Shown here in pieces: positions 35,828-48,971 of a DNA stretch of 64,000 nucleotides. Position 1 is the stretch's first letter; each line of letters starts with the position of its first letter. The DNA is from Galbula dea (Eukaryota > Chordata > Aves > Piciformes > Galbulidae), in the NCBI GenBank assembly GCA_013399015.1, contig VWZX01000867.1, positions 174,105 through 238,104 on the forward strand, written 5' to 3'. The position numbers and the translations under genes were made by a program. Below the pieces are notes generated by a model that made no database searches, was not told the origin of the DNA, and saw only the letters and a program-made list of their open reading frames with translations.

Positions 35828-38800
35828 CTGCAAAGAGAAGAGAAAACTGGTTAAATAATTTAAAATTCTCTTTACAACTGTGAACCTGGGATTCCACCTA
35901 TGACTTAAGCTTCCTGCAACACTGGCAGAGGTTATGTGTCTGTCACAAAATAAAGTAACCTCACAAAAAAAGTCTGCCAGGTAATGCCTGCATTTTCATA
36001 AAGGATGTATGTCTAATTACTTGAATTAAACAGTCCTGCAGTATGAGACATGCTTCCTTCTCTGTGGCTTATGGCTACAGAAGTCTGAATGAGAGGGCTA
36101 AGCCCTTGAAGCTATCCCTGTAGTATAACATCTAACCTGGCAGCAAGATTTTATGTTATCTCCCTGAAGACACATGGACACAACCCTTCTCCACAAGAGG
36201 TTTGCCAGGACAGAGGAGTAGATCACTGTAATTAGTGCTTTCGCTCAACGCTGTGGTATTCAATCTCCTGCTGTTTAAGCAGAGGGTAAAAGATGAGCAA
36301 CAATCATCATCCCAAAGCCCCTACTGCAAAAAGCCTATTAGAGGCGGGGGTCTTTTCACAATCTGCAGGAGAACCAAAAAGTCCAAAATGTTTTTACTTG
36401 ACAAGTACCATTTTTTTTTACCCCGTACAAAGAGGAGCTTCTCCACTTCCGCATCTTCCAGGTGGTTTTTAATGTGTTTATATTATAATACTAGAAAAAC
36501 AATCAGCAATCGAAACAGGCACACCCAGACCACCTAAGCAGCACTAGCAGGAGCAGTGTATCAGGGTGTATACTTAAATTATACTAAAGGCAAGAGAACA
36601 GGTTTGACCATAAAGTAAAAAGGAAAAATATGACTAAAACCTCATAGATTTAGAAAACAGAATAGTGAAAGCTTTCTAAACATTATTTCAACTGTTACTC
36701 CTTTTCACTACTTAAAAAGACAAGCCCAATCGTAATTTGAAATGCTGCACTGAGAATCAGAAAGCGCTTACTACTCAAAGTTGCAGTGAAACTCCTGAAC
36801 TAGAACTGAATAAAAGAGCCAAGAGGGCTATAGTACCAGTAGGTAAAATACTGACTTTGTACTATGTATTTCTTGTACAGAAAGCTGATTTTAAAATTTT
36901 TTTTTTGAGAAACACTCTGTCTTACATTGTAAAGAGACACCAGTAGACAGGGCTGGAACCTCTGACTCTTTTCCACACTATTTTCTCTAATGTCTCAGTC
37001 ATCAAGTCCCTGGAACATAACTAACTGACAAGCTAAAAAGTGTCTGGAAGAATGCATATGGGATTCCTTTGTCAGAGAATGACCCTGATTTGTATGAGGC
37101 TCCTCTTCAGTCCATCAGGTCTAAATATAATTCCCTGCAGCTTACTGCACAACATCTCTTGTAACAGAACACAGAAGAAAATCTTCTAAGTTCTCAAAGA
37201 ACTTATCATCCTTTGCAACCAGTTTTTGCTGTAGGAAAGAATTATCTGAGCCTGAATTAGACTTCCCATTTCAAAAAGCCTACATGCAAGTATTCTTTAA
37301 GTAACTTGCAAATTTATCCATGTGTATTAGGCATCCAGCTCCCACCAAAATTTTAACGAGAAATTTCTGCAGCCACTTCTGAAAAACCAAACTATGCTGC
37401 TTAGCTCACACTATGAAACATCACAAGCTTCGCAATAAATGTGAAGAGAGTTTAACTGATATCTCATTTTGCCTCTGTTACCAGAGGAAAGTGTATGGAC
37501 AAGAACTAGAGAAAAAAAAAAAAAGAAACAAATCTACAGCACAGTTGTCAATTAAATTATAAAGAACTGTTTTCAAAAGCATGGGTTCCTCCCATTTCAT
37601 ACAGCAAGGGAACAAAATGCACTTACACACCTTAGATCTAAAAGTTCTGGCTAATCTAAATGTTTCCAATCAAAACCAATTACGCACAGCAAGATCTGTT
37701 AGAAAATTACCACCTTGACTACATTAAATATTCCAAGAAATTTATTTTCTTTTTAAGAAAAGTTCAACAAGTGCTTTGCTACAACTACTCAGTTCCCTCC
37801 AACTGCCCTTGGGCATTTTGGCAGTCAACTAAGTCTTCTAAATACTGCATAATTTAACTGACTTGACCTACTCCTCTGATGTTTTATTATCAAGTGTATC
37901 ATATCAAGTTTATGGCCAGATATTTAAAATGAGTACTTGTGTCTCTTATGCTTGGTCTGACAATATGGATCTCAAAATGCTGTAATAATATAAAAACTGC
38001 TTATGACAGTTTTCAAGCTATTTTGAAAATTCAAAATCTGTGTCAGATACAACAAAGGATTCTACTTAGTTGCATGTTAGAACAACTCAGTGTAGTTATG
38101 GTAGCAAGGTTTCCCTAAATCCAGTTTCCCTGGGGCTCGGAGCTGCAGTACTGGTTTATAATCACTCTTCAGCAGTGTCCCCAGTACAGGGCCCCCAGCA
38201 TGCTATCTCCCAACTGATCTGTGGCTCCTGTACGTGGAGACACTCCCGTGGGTGAGCCATGTCGAATTTCTTGGACCCTTGCCTTTTTCTATTCTTGCTA
38301 CCTGTCAGGTTTGGGGATGGAGGAAGACTCAGACTCCAAGAACCCCGCAGACAGCCATACACAAGCACAGATACTATTACTTCACATCACCCTGGTAACA
38401 CTGCAGTGTCTCCAAAGAGCCCTCTTTGACAGTTATTTACTTAACTGCTCTGTTAAGAACCCACATGTACAAATTCCCTTTACTCCAAGTGAAGTTACAT
38501 GGTCTCTATGGTCAAGACATTTTGAATGAAACTGACTTAAGGTGCTTAGTATTAAAATAAATAGCTTGGAGACCATCTTAAGTACATGAAAAAACCCAAA
38601 CCAAACCCTTTCGGCAAGAAACATTGTTGTACTTGAGATGATATATTACTCGATTGCCCATAGAGAAGAACACATTTGGCTAGTGGAATGGAAAAGAAGT
38701 ATTGTAAGGGAACCAAACACTCATTTGTTTTTTATTTTCTGTGTAAGAGCTTGATCCCAATGAAAAATTCCTGAGTTGAGGCAGAATTCTAGTCTCTCAG

Positions 38801-40536
38801 CACAATGATTTATGTTGGGCATTTCAACAGTTACTGAATTTTAAATTCAACAGAAAGATGCAAAAAATTTTTGTAAATTTAAGCAGAAAAGGTAGGGGAC
38901 ATGAAAGCTTGCCCTTCACTCTTCCCTTCACCCCATAAAAATGATGTCTGGCTCCCACTCCACTGGTACCCAAGCATTTCCTCCCACACTAGCTAGCACT
39001 CCCTTCAGTGACCAAGAATAAAAACTTCTACTCTGAGAATCCACTTTAGTACCAGGCTAAACAGGGAGCTGCCTGTACCATACTGATAAAGCACCCGTAT
39101 ACCAGACAGCAAGATCTTCTTTACCTTTATATTGATACATTTAATAACCATATCTTCTCGTACTGCCATCGCTCCCATTCAAAAAAATCCCTAGAGCAAC
39201 AGTGCCTAAGACTAACTTCCCTTTTACTGCATTGCACGCTTTGTCAATAGAAGAGCAGACTTAACGTACTCAGGGAGGCACTGAAATGACCAGAATTGAA
39301 GTGTAAGCAAAGAATTTGCCTGGAGACTGACTCTTCTCCCCACTAGGTGTCTACACACCTGTAACTCCAACTGCAGTTCTCTCTGAAGTACGATGCTGCT
39401 CTTCTAAGTGGAGATGACCAAGACAAGTACCACATCAGAATACTTTTTTCTGCAAGTAATTGAAGTCTACGATATATCATCAAGGAGCAGATATATACTT
39501 AAACAACCTTTATACCAATTCCAGTCTTTGAAAGAGTGATTTTGAGCTTGTAGAGATTCTACCGCTAAACAAGTTCAAACACATACACACAGAAGAAGCA
39601 CATTAACTTGACTGTGGACACTGTAAAAGCACATGCCATTCTGAAACATGTCAAAGACTTCACAAGTGTTCTGAAGCTATGGAAGGCGACAAGGGAGCAT
39701 CAAGACCACTTCGGGAAAAATCCTTAAAATAATAATATCAATTTAAAAACCTACGAAGACAGCAAAATCTGAGTTTCTATTCTGTTACGAAGTCGGCGAC
39801 TGAACCCCTCCGGGAGTCCCACACCTACATGCCCCCGTGCGGCGGTCCCCGCCGCAGAACAGCCGCACTCCAGGGCCGGATCAAGCTCAGTCCTCGCGCC
39901 CCGGCTCCGCTCGGGAGCTACAGCCGATCCACCGCCGGCACAGAGCTGCGCGAAGACCGCGCTCACCGGCCCGGGGACGGCCGCGGAACTGCCACGACCG
40001 TCTTCGGCCGAGACCCAGTGAACAGGCAGGCTCGACACCGCGCCGCCCACTCCCGCCGGCGACGGCTGCCTCAGCGGTCCCTACGGACAGCCCTTCCGCC
40101 GCCCCAAGGACGCCGGTCAGGCTGGAGCACCAGCCCGGCTCCCCACACCGTTCGGAGGGGCCGGAGCTGCCAGACAGCCCCGCAGTCGCCAGGCCCCGCC
40201 GCAGACACGACATGCCACCCGCCCAGGAAGAACAGGGCCGGGCCCCCCACCGGCAGCAACGGGAGAAGCTCCGCCACCCTCGGGGCTCGGCGCCGGCCGC
40301 AACGACCCGCCCGCCCGGGCCTGCAGCGCTGGAGGGCTCGGTGGCGCCACTGCCGGCCGCGGACGGCAGAAAAAGTTGCACGGGACTGCGGCGGCGGCGC
40401 TCCCCGTCAGCGTGTCACCCCGCAGGGGCGGCCGCTGCTCGGCTCCCGGGTGGCCACACTGCCCCGCAACGCGCTGCTCTGCTTCCCTGTCCGGCAGCCG
40501 CACCAGGTGCGGGGGCCGCGGCGACACTCGCTTTAC
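35828..40536 (-). other. PIK3R1 intron 1 (4,709 bp, boundaries inferred)
   Basis: This is AT-rich unique sequence between the presumed non-coding exon 1 and exon 2, apart from its right-hand end, which lies in the CpG island (39785-40536). No CR1 copy, coding frame or RNA gene was recognised in the AT-rich part. The repeat-free state near a promoter would fit regulatory content, but no specific element can be named. Confidence 0.55.
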
Positions 40537-40690
40537 CTGAGCAGCAGCACCAGCAGCCGCGCCAGCGGCGACGCCGCCACCGTCCTCCTCCCGCCGCCAG
40601 GCAGCCGTCACCGCGTCGCCCCACTCTCCACTGTGCGTGCGTCCCACGGCACCGCCAAATCCCACTTTCCCCAGCCGCGATCACTGCTCC
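40537..40690 (-). other. PIK3R1: PIK3R1 non-coding first exon (5' end approximate)
   Basis: Within the CpG island a minus-strand donor reads GCTGCTCAG|GTAAAG, with its last exonic base at 40537. It is the best donor found upstream of the exon 2 acceptor, and joining them would remove an intron of 4,709 bp (35828-40536). The exon is GC-rich, with a GCTGCTGGTGCTGCTGCT run just before the donor and no need to encode protein. The 5' boundary is set only from the position of promoter motifs and may be off by tens of bases. Other donors in the island could be used in alternative leaders. Confidence 0.5.
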
Positions 40691-40860
40691 AGTCCCACTC
40701 AGCGGCGCCGTAAACGCCGCCGGCGCTGCCTTCGCCACGCCCCCTGGCGGGTCCGCCAATCCGAGCCGCCATCGCCCATGCCCCGCCCCGCTCCCTGATG
40801 ACGGTAGCCGAGTGGCGGTACTCGTCACCGCCCGTTTCCCGCCCCGGGTTGAGGCTGGTG
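40691..40860 (-). promoter_or_regulatory. PIK3R1: Presumed core promoter of PIK3R1 inside the CpG island
   Basis: This stretch has no clear TATA box but contains a cluster of typical CpG-promoter motifs. An NF-Y box (GCCAATCC on plus, ATTGG on minus) lies near 40755-40762. GC/KLF boxes occur as CCACGCCCCC near 40736-40745 and CCCCGCCCCG near 40781-40790. A GCCGCCATC YY1-like site lies near 40766-40774, and a TGACG half CRE near 40798. Position and strand fit transcription leftward into exon 1. The motifs are short and the start site was not located. Confidence 0.5.
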
Positions 40861-41400
40861 TCTGGGTCTGATGTCCGATGTCCGTCGGGGGCCTTGGGCT
40901 TTCCGCAATTGCCCTCGGCGAAGGGGACCAGTGGCCGTTGCCCCCTGGCGCGGCGCCTGGAGGTGACGGCGAGATCCGGGCGCCCCCGCGGCCCCGGAAG
41001 GCTGGGGTTAGAGGGGGGAGCGGCAGTGAGAGGAACATGTGCTTCTGCTTAGTTCCTCTTCGGGGAGTTTTTGCCTCTTTTTTTTTTCCCCTTCCCTCTC
41101 TACGAAGTTGGCTTAATATATTACGTTGGTGGAGCGTGCCCACAACAAAACGGACGTATTTGCTCCCCACTAAGCGGGCTGTGGGTGTCCATCTAGGTCC
41201 GGGCGCAGCCGTTCCTCGTCAGGCTGCTTGGGCGCCATCTCCGGGTCTGCTCCACCAGGGGCAGCGTGGCAGCGACTGGTCTGGGGCCGTAGGCCGCTGC
41301 CGATGGGCTACGGTCCTCCCTCTGGCCCTGTCTAGCCCTGCGCCCCCATGATCCCCGCGCCACGCCAGAGGCCCCGCAGCCCTGGTCTGGCCAGAGCTGC

Positions 41401-44400
41401 ATAGCAGCAGGCACAATCAGATGTTGGAGGTGGTAGCAGAGCACCGAAGACGTCAATTGATACCATTAGTTACCATCACACGGTGCGCGGGTTTGCTATG
41501 TCTACATAGCACAGAATAAAATGGAAATACTCCCTGGCCAAAGGAGTCCACAATCCCCAGTGGATCTGACAACATGAGGATATGACACAACACCACGAGG
41601 GTGCAGCAAGAGAGTCAGGCTGCTGAGCTATGTGCTGTGTTTGGAGAGGTCTCCCTTTAAATACTAATATGTGTGCATATGTTAACCATGATGCAGACAT
41701 TGTAGGTGTCGCTGTGAAAGAGAAGAAAGTGGTTTAAGAAAAGATACAACACATCTAGGCTGGCAGGGAATGAATGCAAGGGCAGCTGTGCAAGAAGCAA
41801 GCTGAAGGTTCATTGGGACCTGTGCTGTGAATACAAGTGCCAGGGGCTAGCCTTATTAAAAACGGACAAATGACAGATACGTAGAACATCAGAAACTTTT
41901 GCTGTGGACAAAGTGCAAGGATCAGACCTTGAAATGCTGTGTGAAAAACTGTAGAACTGGTAAAATAAGACAGCCTGAACTCATGATTGGAAGAAGAGTA
42001 TGTCTTGTCTGGAGGAGAAGGAAAAGTCCACTTTGCTTTAATTTGGAAGTTGAGTGTTCTGGAGCAGTGAATTATCTACAGTCTGATCATGGATAACAGA
42101 AAGAAAAAGTGGAACAGTTTTACTATAACAAGGTGCAATTAGGTTTTGCCATATACAATAGATAAACGAGCATGGTTTGGGAATCCTTAGACCATCAGAG
42201 GTATTTTTCCTGAAAAATGTTCTAAACCAAGAAATCTGATTGTACAGAGTATGGGGGGAAGTGGAAATCTCCTATCAGTTGTATTTTCTTTAAAAGATGC
42301 TCTTCTATGGCCTTTTTTATGCTTTGGAGAGCATTTTCCCACTGAAATCCTAACTTTGCAAACTTCCAAGAGGCACTGGAAGGATGCTCTAGAAGGTTCC
42401 CTGATGCATCATTTCTGCACTGTTTGACTAGGACTTAGTTCACTTCAGGATTGCAGGTGAAAGAAGATAACAGCTCCTGAGGCCTTTAGGGTGACAGTGT
42501 GATTCTGATGCCACAGGGATATGACAGAGTGCTGCAAGGCTGCATCTTTGGAGTTGCGTGATTCAGTCCCTGGAAAATGGTAAAAATGTCCTCATTAGCC
42601 TGCCTGGCAATCTAAACACACAGAATGACTTCTAAGCTAACCACTCATTTTGGAACAGTGGAACAGAGAACAGTGTTTGTATGTAAGCAAAATCATTGCT
42701 GTAATTTAAATACTAAATAGTAAAAGTATTGAGGGAAATGGCAGCTCTCATCCATTTTTTCTTTGTTTTTTTTTTCTTGTAGTGGGATTGAAAACACACT
42801 TAGAAGCAGAGTTAAGAAAGAATGTTCCATTTCTTCTGTCCAGACTGCTGTCTCCAGCATTTGCTGTTGCTGAGGGCAAAAACAGCAGTGATTTTGAAGG
42901 GGATTAGACAGACTGGCTGGTTAGAATACCAGTCCTGGACACTGGCCTGACAATAGGTATTTAATGGAGCTAAAAACTTCTTGTATAATGGTTCCCAGCT
43001 GGTGAAACTACACTTGTCTCACAGGTGAAATGCAGGGCTCGAGTTGTTGACTGTGCTCCCTCCCTGCTCGTATTGTGTCCCTCACTGCAGGGGAAAGTCT
43101 CCAGGGCAGGGTCCAAGACCTCCTTCCTGCCTCCCCCCTGCAGTAGCTGAGCATCTCGGTCTCTGCTTTCTTTGCCAGTTTTCCTCCCTGAACTTGACTT
43201 TTGAGTTTACCTCAAGCACCTTACTTGCTGCTTTCTCTGCCTGTCAATGAGAGAAGATGACCCAAAAGAGAGAAAGTAACAATAGCAGCAGGTTGCTCCA
43301 TTGCACCTCTTGGAGGCTTTAGTGTCATGCCTCTTGTGACTTGTATCTCATGGTCACTCCAACTCCCTCACATCCCTTTCCCCACAGACCCCAGCATTAA
43401 CCCAGTGTGTCCAGGAATAATTTCCTGTGTCTGATCTTGGGACTTGAAGGCTATGCAGTAAGATTTGCCTTAAGAACCCTTCAGACCAGTACTCAAGTGT
43501 AAAGTCTAACGGGGAGGAGGATGCACAAGTTGAAAACCTGGTTCCTTCTTCAGTCAGCTACTTTTCAGGAGGTTTTAATAACTCCATAAACTTTGGCATA
43601 TGAAGCTTCCAGTGAGCATAATGAATGGGATGTGTTTGTTTAGGTCTAGTTTTATGAGATGTATGTTCTTGACCGATTGAGAGGTTAAGTCATTGGGGCA
43701 ACACATAAACAGGAGGGATTGTCAAGCGGAAAGAAGACAGAGGGGTGGAATATGTGTAGAGGGTGGGATTTTTAAGGTACAAGTCACACACACTTGTTCT
43801 TGGTAGGGAAGACAGCTGTAGTCTCCATCTGTCAGGAGATCTCTTGAGCATTTCTGCCAGAGGCTGCATAGGGGAATGTAATACAAAAGTGAACAGGTCT
43901 TTCGTTTAGTACTGGTATCAGTCAAGAGATTTGAGCCTTTGCATCCTACCTTTCTGTGATAAAGGTCATGCAGCACAGGAGAGAATCTACCCTGGAAGTT
44001 CCCTTTCCTCTGGCAAAAAAAAAAGTTCAGCTTGATCTCAGAAAGGAAACTTTAAGGTATGGAAACTAAGAGGGAAACACACACTCATCAGAGGCTCTGT
44101 GAGGAAAGCAGAGTTCCCAGACCATCTCTGCAACTGGCAACCTCCATTTTTCTTCTCTACTGGCACTTTTTAAGCAGGGAGGCTTTCTTCTGTTTCTTCT
44201 AAGATATCAAGACAAATTCACTTGTAAAGTAAAATACCTGGATCAACAGATTTTATCCGTGCTGAATATGATAGGTGGAGGAGACCATACAAGGGAGTTT
44301 TGTTGTATACATCTTAGATGTTATGAATGCTAAAGAAATATGTAATTTATTAAGTTCAGAATAGAGTCCTGTGGTTTGTGACTTACCATCACACTATCCT

Positions 44401-45149
44401 GCAGCAGTGGGGTTTTCAGCCAGCTGATTTGAAGGTTGAAGCTGAAAGTGAATCAACACTAAAATTCTTTCTTACACCCAAACTGAAAATTATTGCATAC
44501 AGTGTAACTGTGCTGTTCTACTACCACACATTACTAAATGACTCATGTAAGATTCCCAAAGGACTAAGCATAGTGGGGAGTCAGGAAAACAATAGTTATT
44601 GTAGGCATGAATTATATATGAAATAAGTAAAATGGATCACAAGAAGGACAAGAATCAAACACTGTGAATGGTGATGTTTTCCTGTCATAGCTAGGACAAA
44701 GAAATATTGCTGTTCAAAAATGTGGTTTTAAGTGTGTTTCAGAAGACAAAACAGTAGCATGAAAAGAAAGTTCCTTCACTGCTTAAAAGCATTGTAGCAT
44801 ATAAACAAAAAGAATGAGCTAAAAATAAGATAGAGGAATTCAGGAAAGAGAGAAGCAAAGCTTGCTATTAAATTAAGGATCAGAGAAGTAAGCATGCCAA
44901 CCTTCATGTTAAAACTGGAAGGAAGCTGATTAGCAGTGTGCCAGTCATGCTGGGCATCACAGTGTGATTTTATTTGAATTCATTTCAGTTTTGTGGGAAG
45001 GATAGAATGGCTTCCATCCAGCCAAAATCCTGACATCAGCAATAAATGTTAGTATCTCAGCTAATCAGACAAATTTCCCTTTATAGACATTTCCAGCGTA
45101 TGACACATTTCATGTTATTAGTCAATATCTAAGGCTTTTTTCCATTCTT
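41401..45149. other. Upstream intergenic sequence, nothing recognised
   Basis: Unique sequence upstream of the CpG island. Open frames are under 90 codons with no family similarity visible. Confidence 0.5.
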
Positions 45150-45295
45150 CAGGATATAGGATAACAGAGGAGGTGGTGGAATCTCCATCTCTGGAAGTTT
45201 TTAGGAAGGCTAGTTAAACAGCTGCCTGGCAGAGATACTGGTTGTCATGCCTGAGCTGGAGTGATGGAATAGGTGACCTTTTATATGTTACTGAA
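45150..45295 (+). mobile_element. Probable old CR1-type 3' fragment
   Basis: GAGGTGGTGGAATCTCCATC followed by TGGAAGTTTTTAGGAAGGCT matches the coding end of CR1 ORF2 (REVVESPSLEVFKK type). It then degrades, with GATGGAATAGGTGACCTTTT in the place of the usual GACTAGATGATCTT. There is no tail. Confidence 0.55.
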
Positions 45296-47395
45296 TGTAT
45301 ATATGATTATCAGAAGACGACAACCCCCCCCCAAGAAAACATACTTTTTCTTCATTAAATTTTCCTACCAGAGGCAAAGTGGCCAAAAAATGTCTCCCTT
45401 AATCCCTCCCAATATCTGAAAACCAGATGACAGTAGTTGTAAAAGCAGAGGGCCTTACCTCTGTGATATGATCTGTTAGCAAGGAGTTTCTTCAGTTTGT
45501 TTTGGAGCACATTTCTAAACACAAAACTAGGGAAAACAAGATTTCTGTGTGGAAATCACAACCAGGAAATACTTTGTGTTCTTGAAAAATCTTCAAAATA
45601 TTTTGCTTAAAACCCCCAAACTATTTTTAGTCATCTGAAAGTTGTCTTCTTATGTAATTTTTTTCTGTAGTCCCATAATTTTTACTAATTAAATGTAAGA
45701 AAATTCAGATTTTGTCAACAAACAAAAATCCAAAAGAATTTCTTTTATCTACAGTCTATTAAGACAAAATGTTTTTCCATGTCTGAAGCATGGCATAATT
45801 GATAAAATAGTTATGATATCTGCAAATGTAACATCTGTGTTTATCTTTCAACCATATAAAATTACACAAACATAGATTCTGGTTTTTAAGAAATCTGTGA
45901 GTAATTCGTCCCCTGCTCTTTCAGTACTTGTATGCTATGTGATAAAGAAGTCTAGGTTTGACAGGCATGCAAGACTCATGTCTTCTGTGTAGACAAGTGG
46001 TGTGATGTGAAAAGAAATCTTGGTACTTCCCACATGAGCTTTATCATTTGTGCACCTATATCTATCAGCACCTTCTGAATAAGATCACCAGGAGTAATAA
46101 GACCCCCATGAGTAGTGCTGTATCTACATTTCGAAGGCCATCTGTGGATGTGATTTTTACAGAGGCTGTTTTCCTAAAGATGTCACTTGTAGGTTTTGGT
46201 ATTGACATATGATCACAGGGAAATTTACATCCTGCAGTAGTGAGCTCAATCTGAAAACACCAAGGTGGAAGAGGTCACATCTTATTACCAACAGTCTGAG
46301 GTATTCTGGACCCTTAAATCAATTATTCATAGGAGTCATTCATAACAGTAAGTCTCAATATGGGTACTTGATAGATGACACCTTCCCTTCTCTTGCAAAG
46401 TGCCTAAGATGCAAGACCAAGCCTTAAAAAGCTTGCAAATTTAGATGTGTTTTCGTAGAGCCTGCAAAATTCATGGCAATATGGATATGAATAATCCAAA
46501 TTCTGCCAGGCATGAACACGTGCTGTTGCTCCTACATAAAATACATCTTGAGTGACATCTTTAACAATTACAGTACTAGGAAGCAAATACAAAATTAGGG
46601 CTTATCCTGTGAAGCTAGTAGGAGTTCAAGGCCAGAAGAAAAATGTATTCAGCTTCCTTTCGCTGCCTGAGCTAAGAAAGTTGGTTTTTTACTGCAGCAA
46701 TAAATGAATGAGTCTTTGCTGTTTATCCTCACAGGCTGAAACTATAATTTTTTTAAACTTTGAGACAAATTTGTGACATGACTGATTAGCAACATGATTA
46801 GTATTCTGATGCTAATTAATAGCATAGCAACAAGACTTCCATCTTTTTGTTGCACATATTACCACATGACATGACAGTTGTCATTCTAGCAAGCTCAAAA
46901 TGATAATATAGGTGCTGTGAGGCTGCACAGCAGCTTAACTCTGTTAAATCTCCTTAAATGTCAGTTATCTGAGAAGACTGAGAACATTTACCTCTCACTT
47001 TTTCAAGGAGAAATGTGTGGCAGCAAGTTGTCTTTCTTATTCCTACCTACTCCTCTTTTGTGGTAGAAACAGCGACTGGAACTAATAGTGCCAGTTCCAC
47101 CTTCTAGTTGTAGGACGGGACAATTCATCATGGGTCTCCACAGTGTACATCTATCCCAGCACATATGCACATGTAATTGATCATTAACTGTGCTTATCCT
47201 CTCAGTAGAGTGTTTGTGTGTTTTATGGCTTCAAAGTAGTTGCTGTACTATAAGAAGATAAGCCTTATTGTACAAACGTTTCAAAAACTATTAAATGTAT
47301 GTCAGTGTAAAACAAGAAATTACATGAGCAATTAGTGTTTAGAACCTTTTTTTGTTTACATGGAAACTTTCAAGCTTGACCTGATTAGTGCAAAT
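45296..47395. other. Upstream intergenic sequence, nothing recognised
   Basis: AT-rich unique sequence with no gene-like signal. Confidence 0.5.
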
Positions 47396-47468
47396 TTGAA
47401 AGGCTGGATCACGCAGTGCTTAGAGGTCCTTTCCAGCCTAAATTATTATGCATGTCTGTGATTCTGTG
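47396..47468 (+). mobile_element. CR1 3' tail remnant
   Basis: AGAGGTCCTTTCCAGCCTAA with a terminal GTGATTCTGTGAAAG is the last ~70 bp of a CR1 copy, diverged. Confidence 0.7.
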
Positions 47469-48971
47469 AAAGCTGAAATTTCATTTGGAATGTAGTAGAG
47501 TCAGTATATTATATCTAACATTTTTAGAAGAATATTTATTTGGCATGTGCTACCAGCACACCATTTTAATAAGGTTAAAAATAGGATTTGGCAAATGCAT
47601 TTGAGCTAGTATATTTCAGTATAAGCTGAGTAGTGGTTTAGAAATTACTTGCTTTGCAAAAATAACAAACAGCAAAAAAAAGAATGTTATTTTGTAGAAG
47701 AAATGGAGGTAAAAACGTGAAGAGCTCATAACAATACAATTGCATCAGTAATTTGCTAAACTGAAAAACCCAACCAAAGAAGTCCTCTGTTACTAACAGA
47801 ACAAGAAAATGCTATCCTTGGTGTCCAGTTGTCATCTTAATATTATCAGCAAGCCTCAGAATAACAGAATAATTTAATGTTTTTACTTGCAGCATAAATG
47901 GTGAAACCTCCTCCCATTCTGACTTTATTCGTTAAACCACAAAGAAAAGGGAGGGGGGAATGTGTAGAAAACCACAGTTTTAAAGTAAGGTTTTGGTGTC
48001 TGAGGACAATAATTCAAATTTAAAGATAAGAGCGATAGTGTCTGCCCATTACCCATCAATTGTACGTTGTTGCATGTTTCATAAGAGAAAAAGTATTTCA
48101 CTTCTGTATGACTTTGGAAACAAAATGTATTTTGGAAAAGCAGCACTTCCCAATAATTCTTACAAGAGAGGGAAGTAGACACAGAGCAGAGTCACGTAGT
48201 CTGTGGCAGTATTTCTTACTGATGTAGGAGATTGGGTTTTTTTGGGGGGGAATAGACATAGGTTTGGATGGCAAGCAGACACCAGTGGCCGGTTTAAAGC
48301 TACCGCGATGCTCCTCATATCATGATGAAAGTGCACTATTTTGTCTGGAACAGGGTTTGGTCTCTTGCTGCCCTTTGAGTGTGCTGGCTGCCTGAAGCAG
48401 AAACTATGTTATGAAGTACAATTTATTCATACAACTTACTGCAAGAAAGCTCCTTGATGTGGTGCAGCTGTGGCTTATGGTAGAGTCACTAGCTGTTTAA
48501 GAGACAGGCCTCTGGCCTGTTTCTTGAAGCATCATTTTTTAAAGAAAATGTATTTGGGTTCATAAACTGTGCCATATCATAAGTCAGATCTCAGAGGGAT
48601 CTTTCGACAGCCTTGAAAATGTAAAAAAAAAGCTGAACTCAGTATAGAAATGGATTGAGACTGTAACCAACACAGAAAGACTTGAGGGCAATACCGAAAA
48701 AAATGCTCCAATTTTCATGAGTCCTTCTAGAGAGAAAGTCTTGAAGCAGAAGATGCTGATGGCTTGAGTATAGGAAAAAAAAATGTAAAACCTGTATCAC
48801 AGAAATCACAATGAAGTAAGCAAGTGACTGGGTGAGGTATACTGTGAGAAACACCATGGTTTTTTACAGGACAGAAGAATTGCAGCTACAGCAAAACATT
48901 TTCTTGGAAACTGATGAGAGGAAGTGCTATTAATGCAGTGTGACATGTTCTGAAACTGTGGCTGTTCTTAG
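47469..48971. other. Upstream intergenic sequence, nothing recognised
   Basis: Unique AT-rich sequence with a short G8 run near 48245. No gene-like signal. Confidence 0.5.

Larger units (their letters stand above)
39785..41400. promoter_or_regulatory. CpG island over the PIK3R1 first exon
   Basis: Base composition switches abruptly from AT-rich to strongly GC-rich with dense CG dinucleotides near 39785 and back again near 41400-41450. This is the only such block in the 64 kb. Long overlapping open frames occur here on both strands in several registers, rich in Pro, Arg, Ala and Gly. That is the composition effect expected of an island and not evidence of protein. About 600 bp of the island lies upstream of the presumed start region, so transcription in the opposite direction is possible. 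Confidence 0.88.

Noticed and set aside
39751..41456. Many long open frames (up to 344 codons) on both strands
   Set aside because: They lie wholly in the CpG island, overlap in several registers, and consist of Pro/Arg/Ala/Gly-rich composition. High GC removes stop codons. No domain is recognisable.
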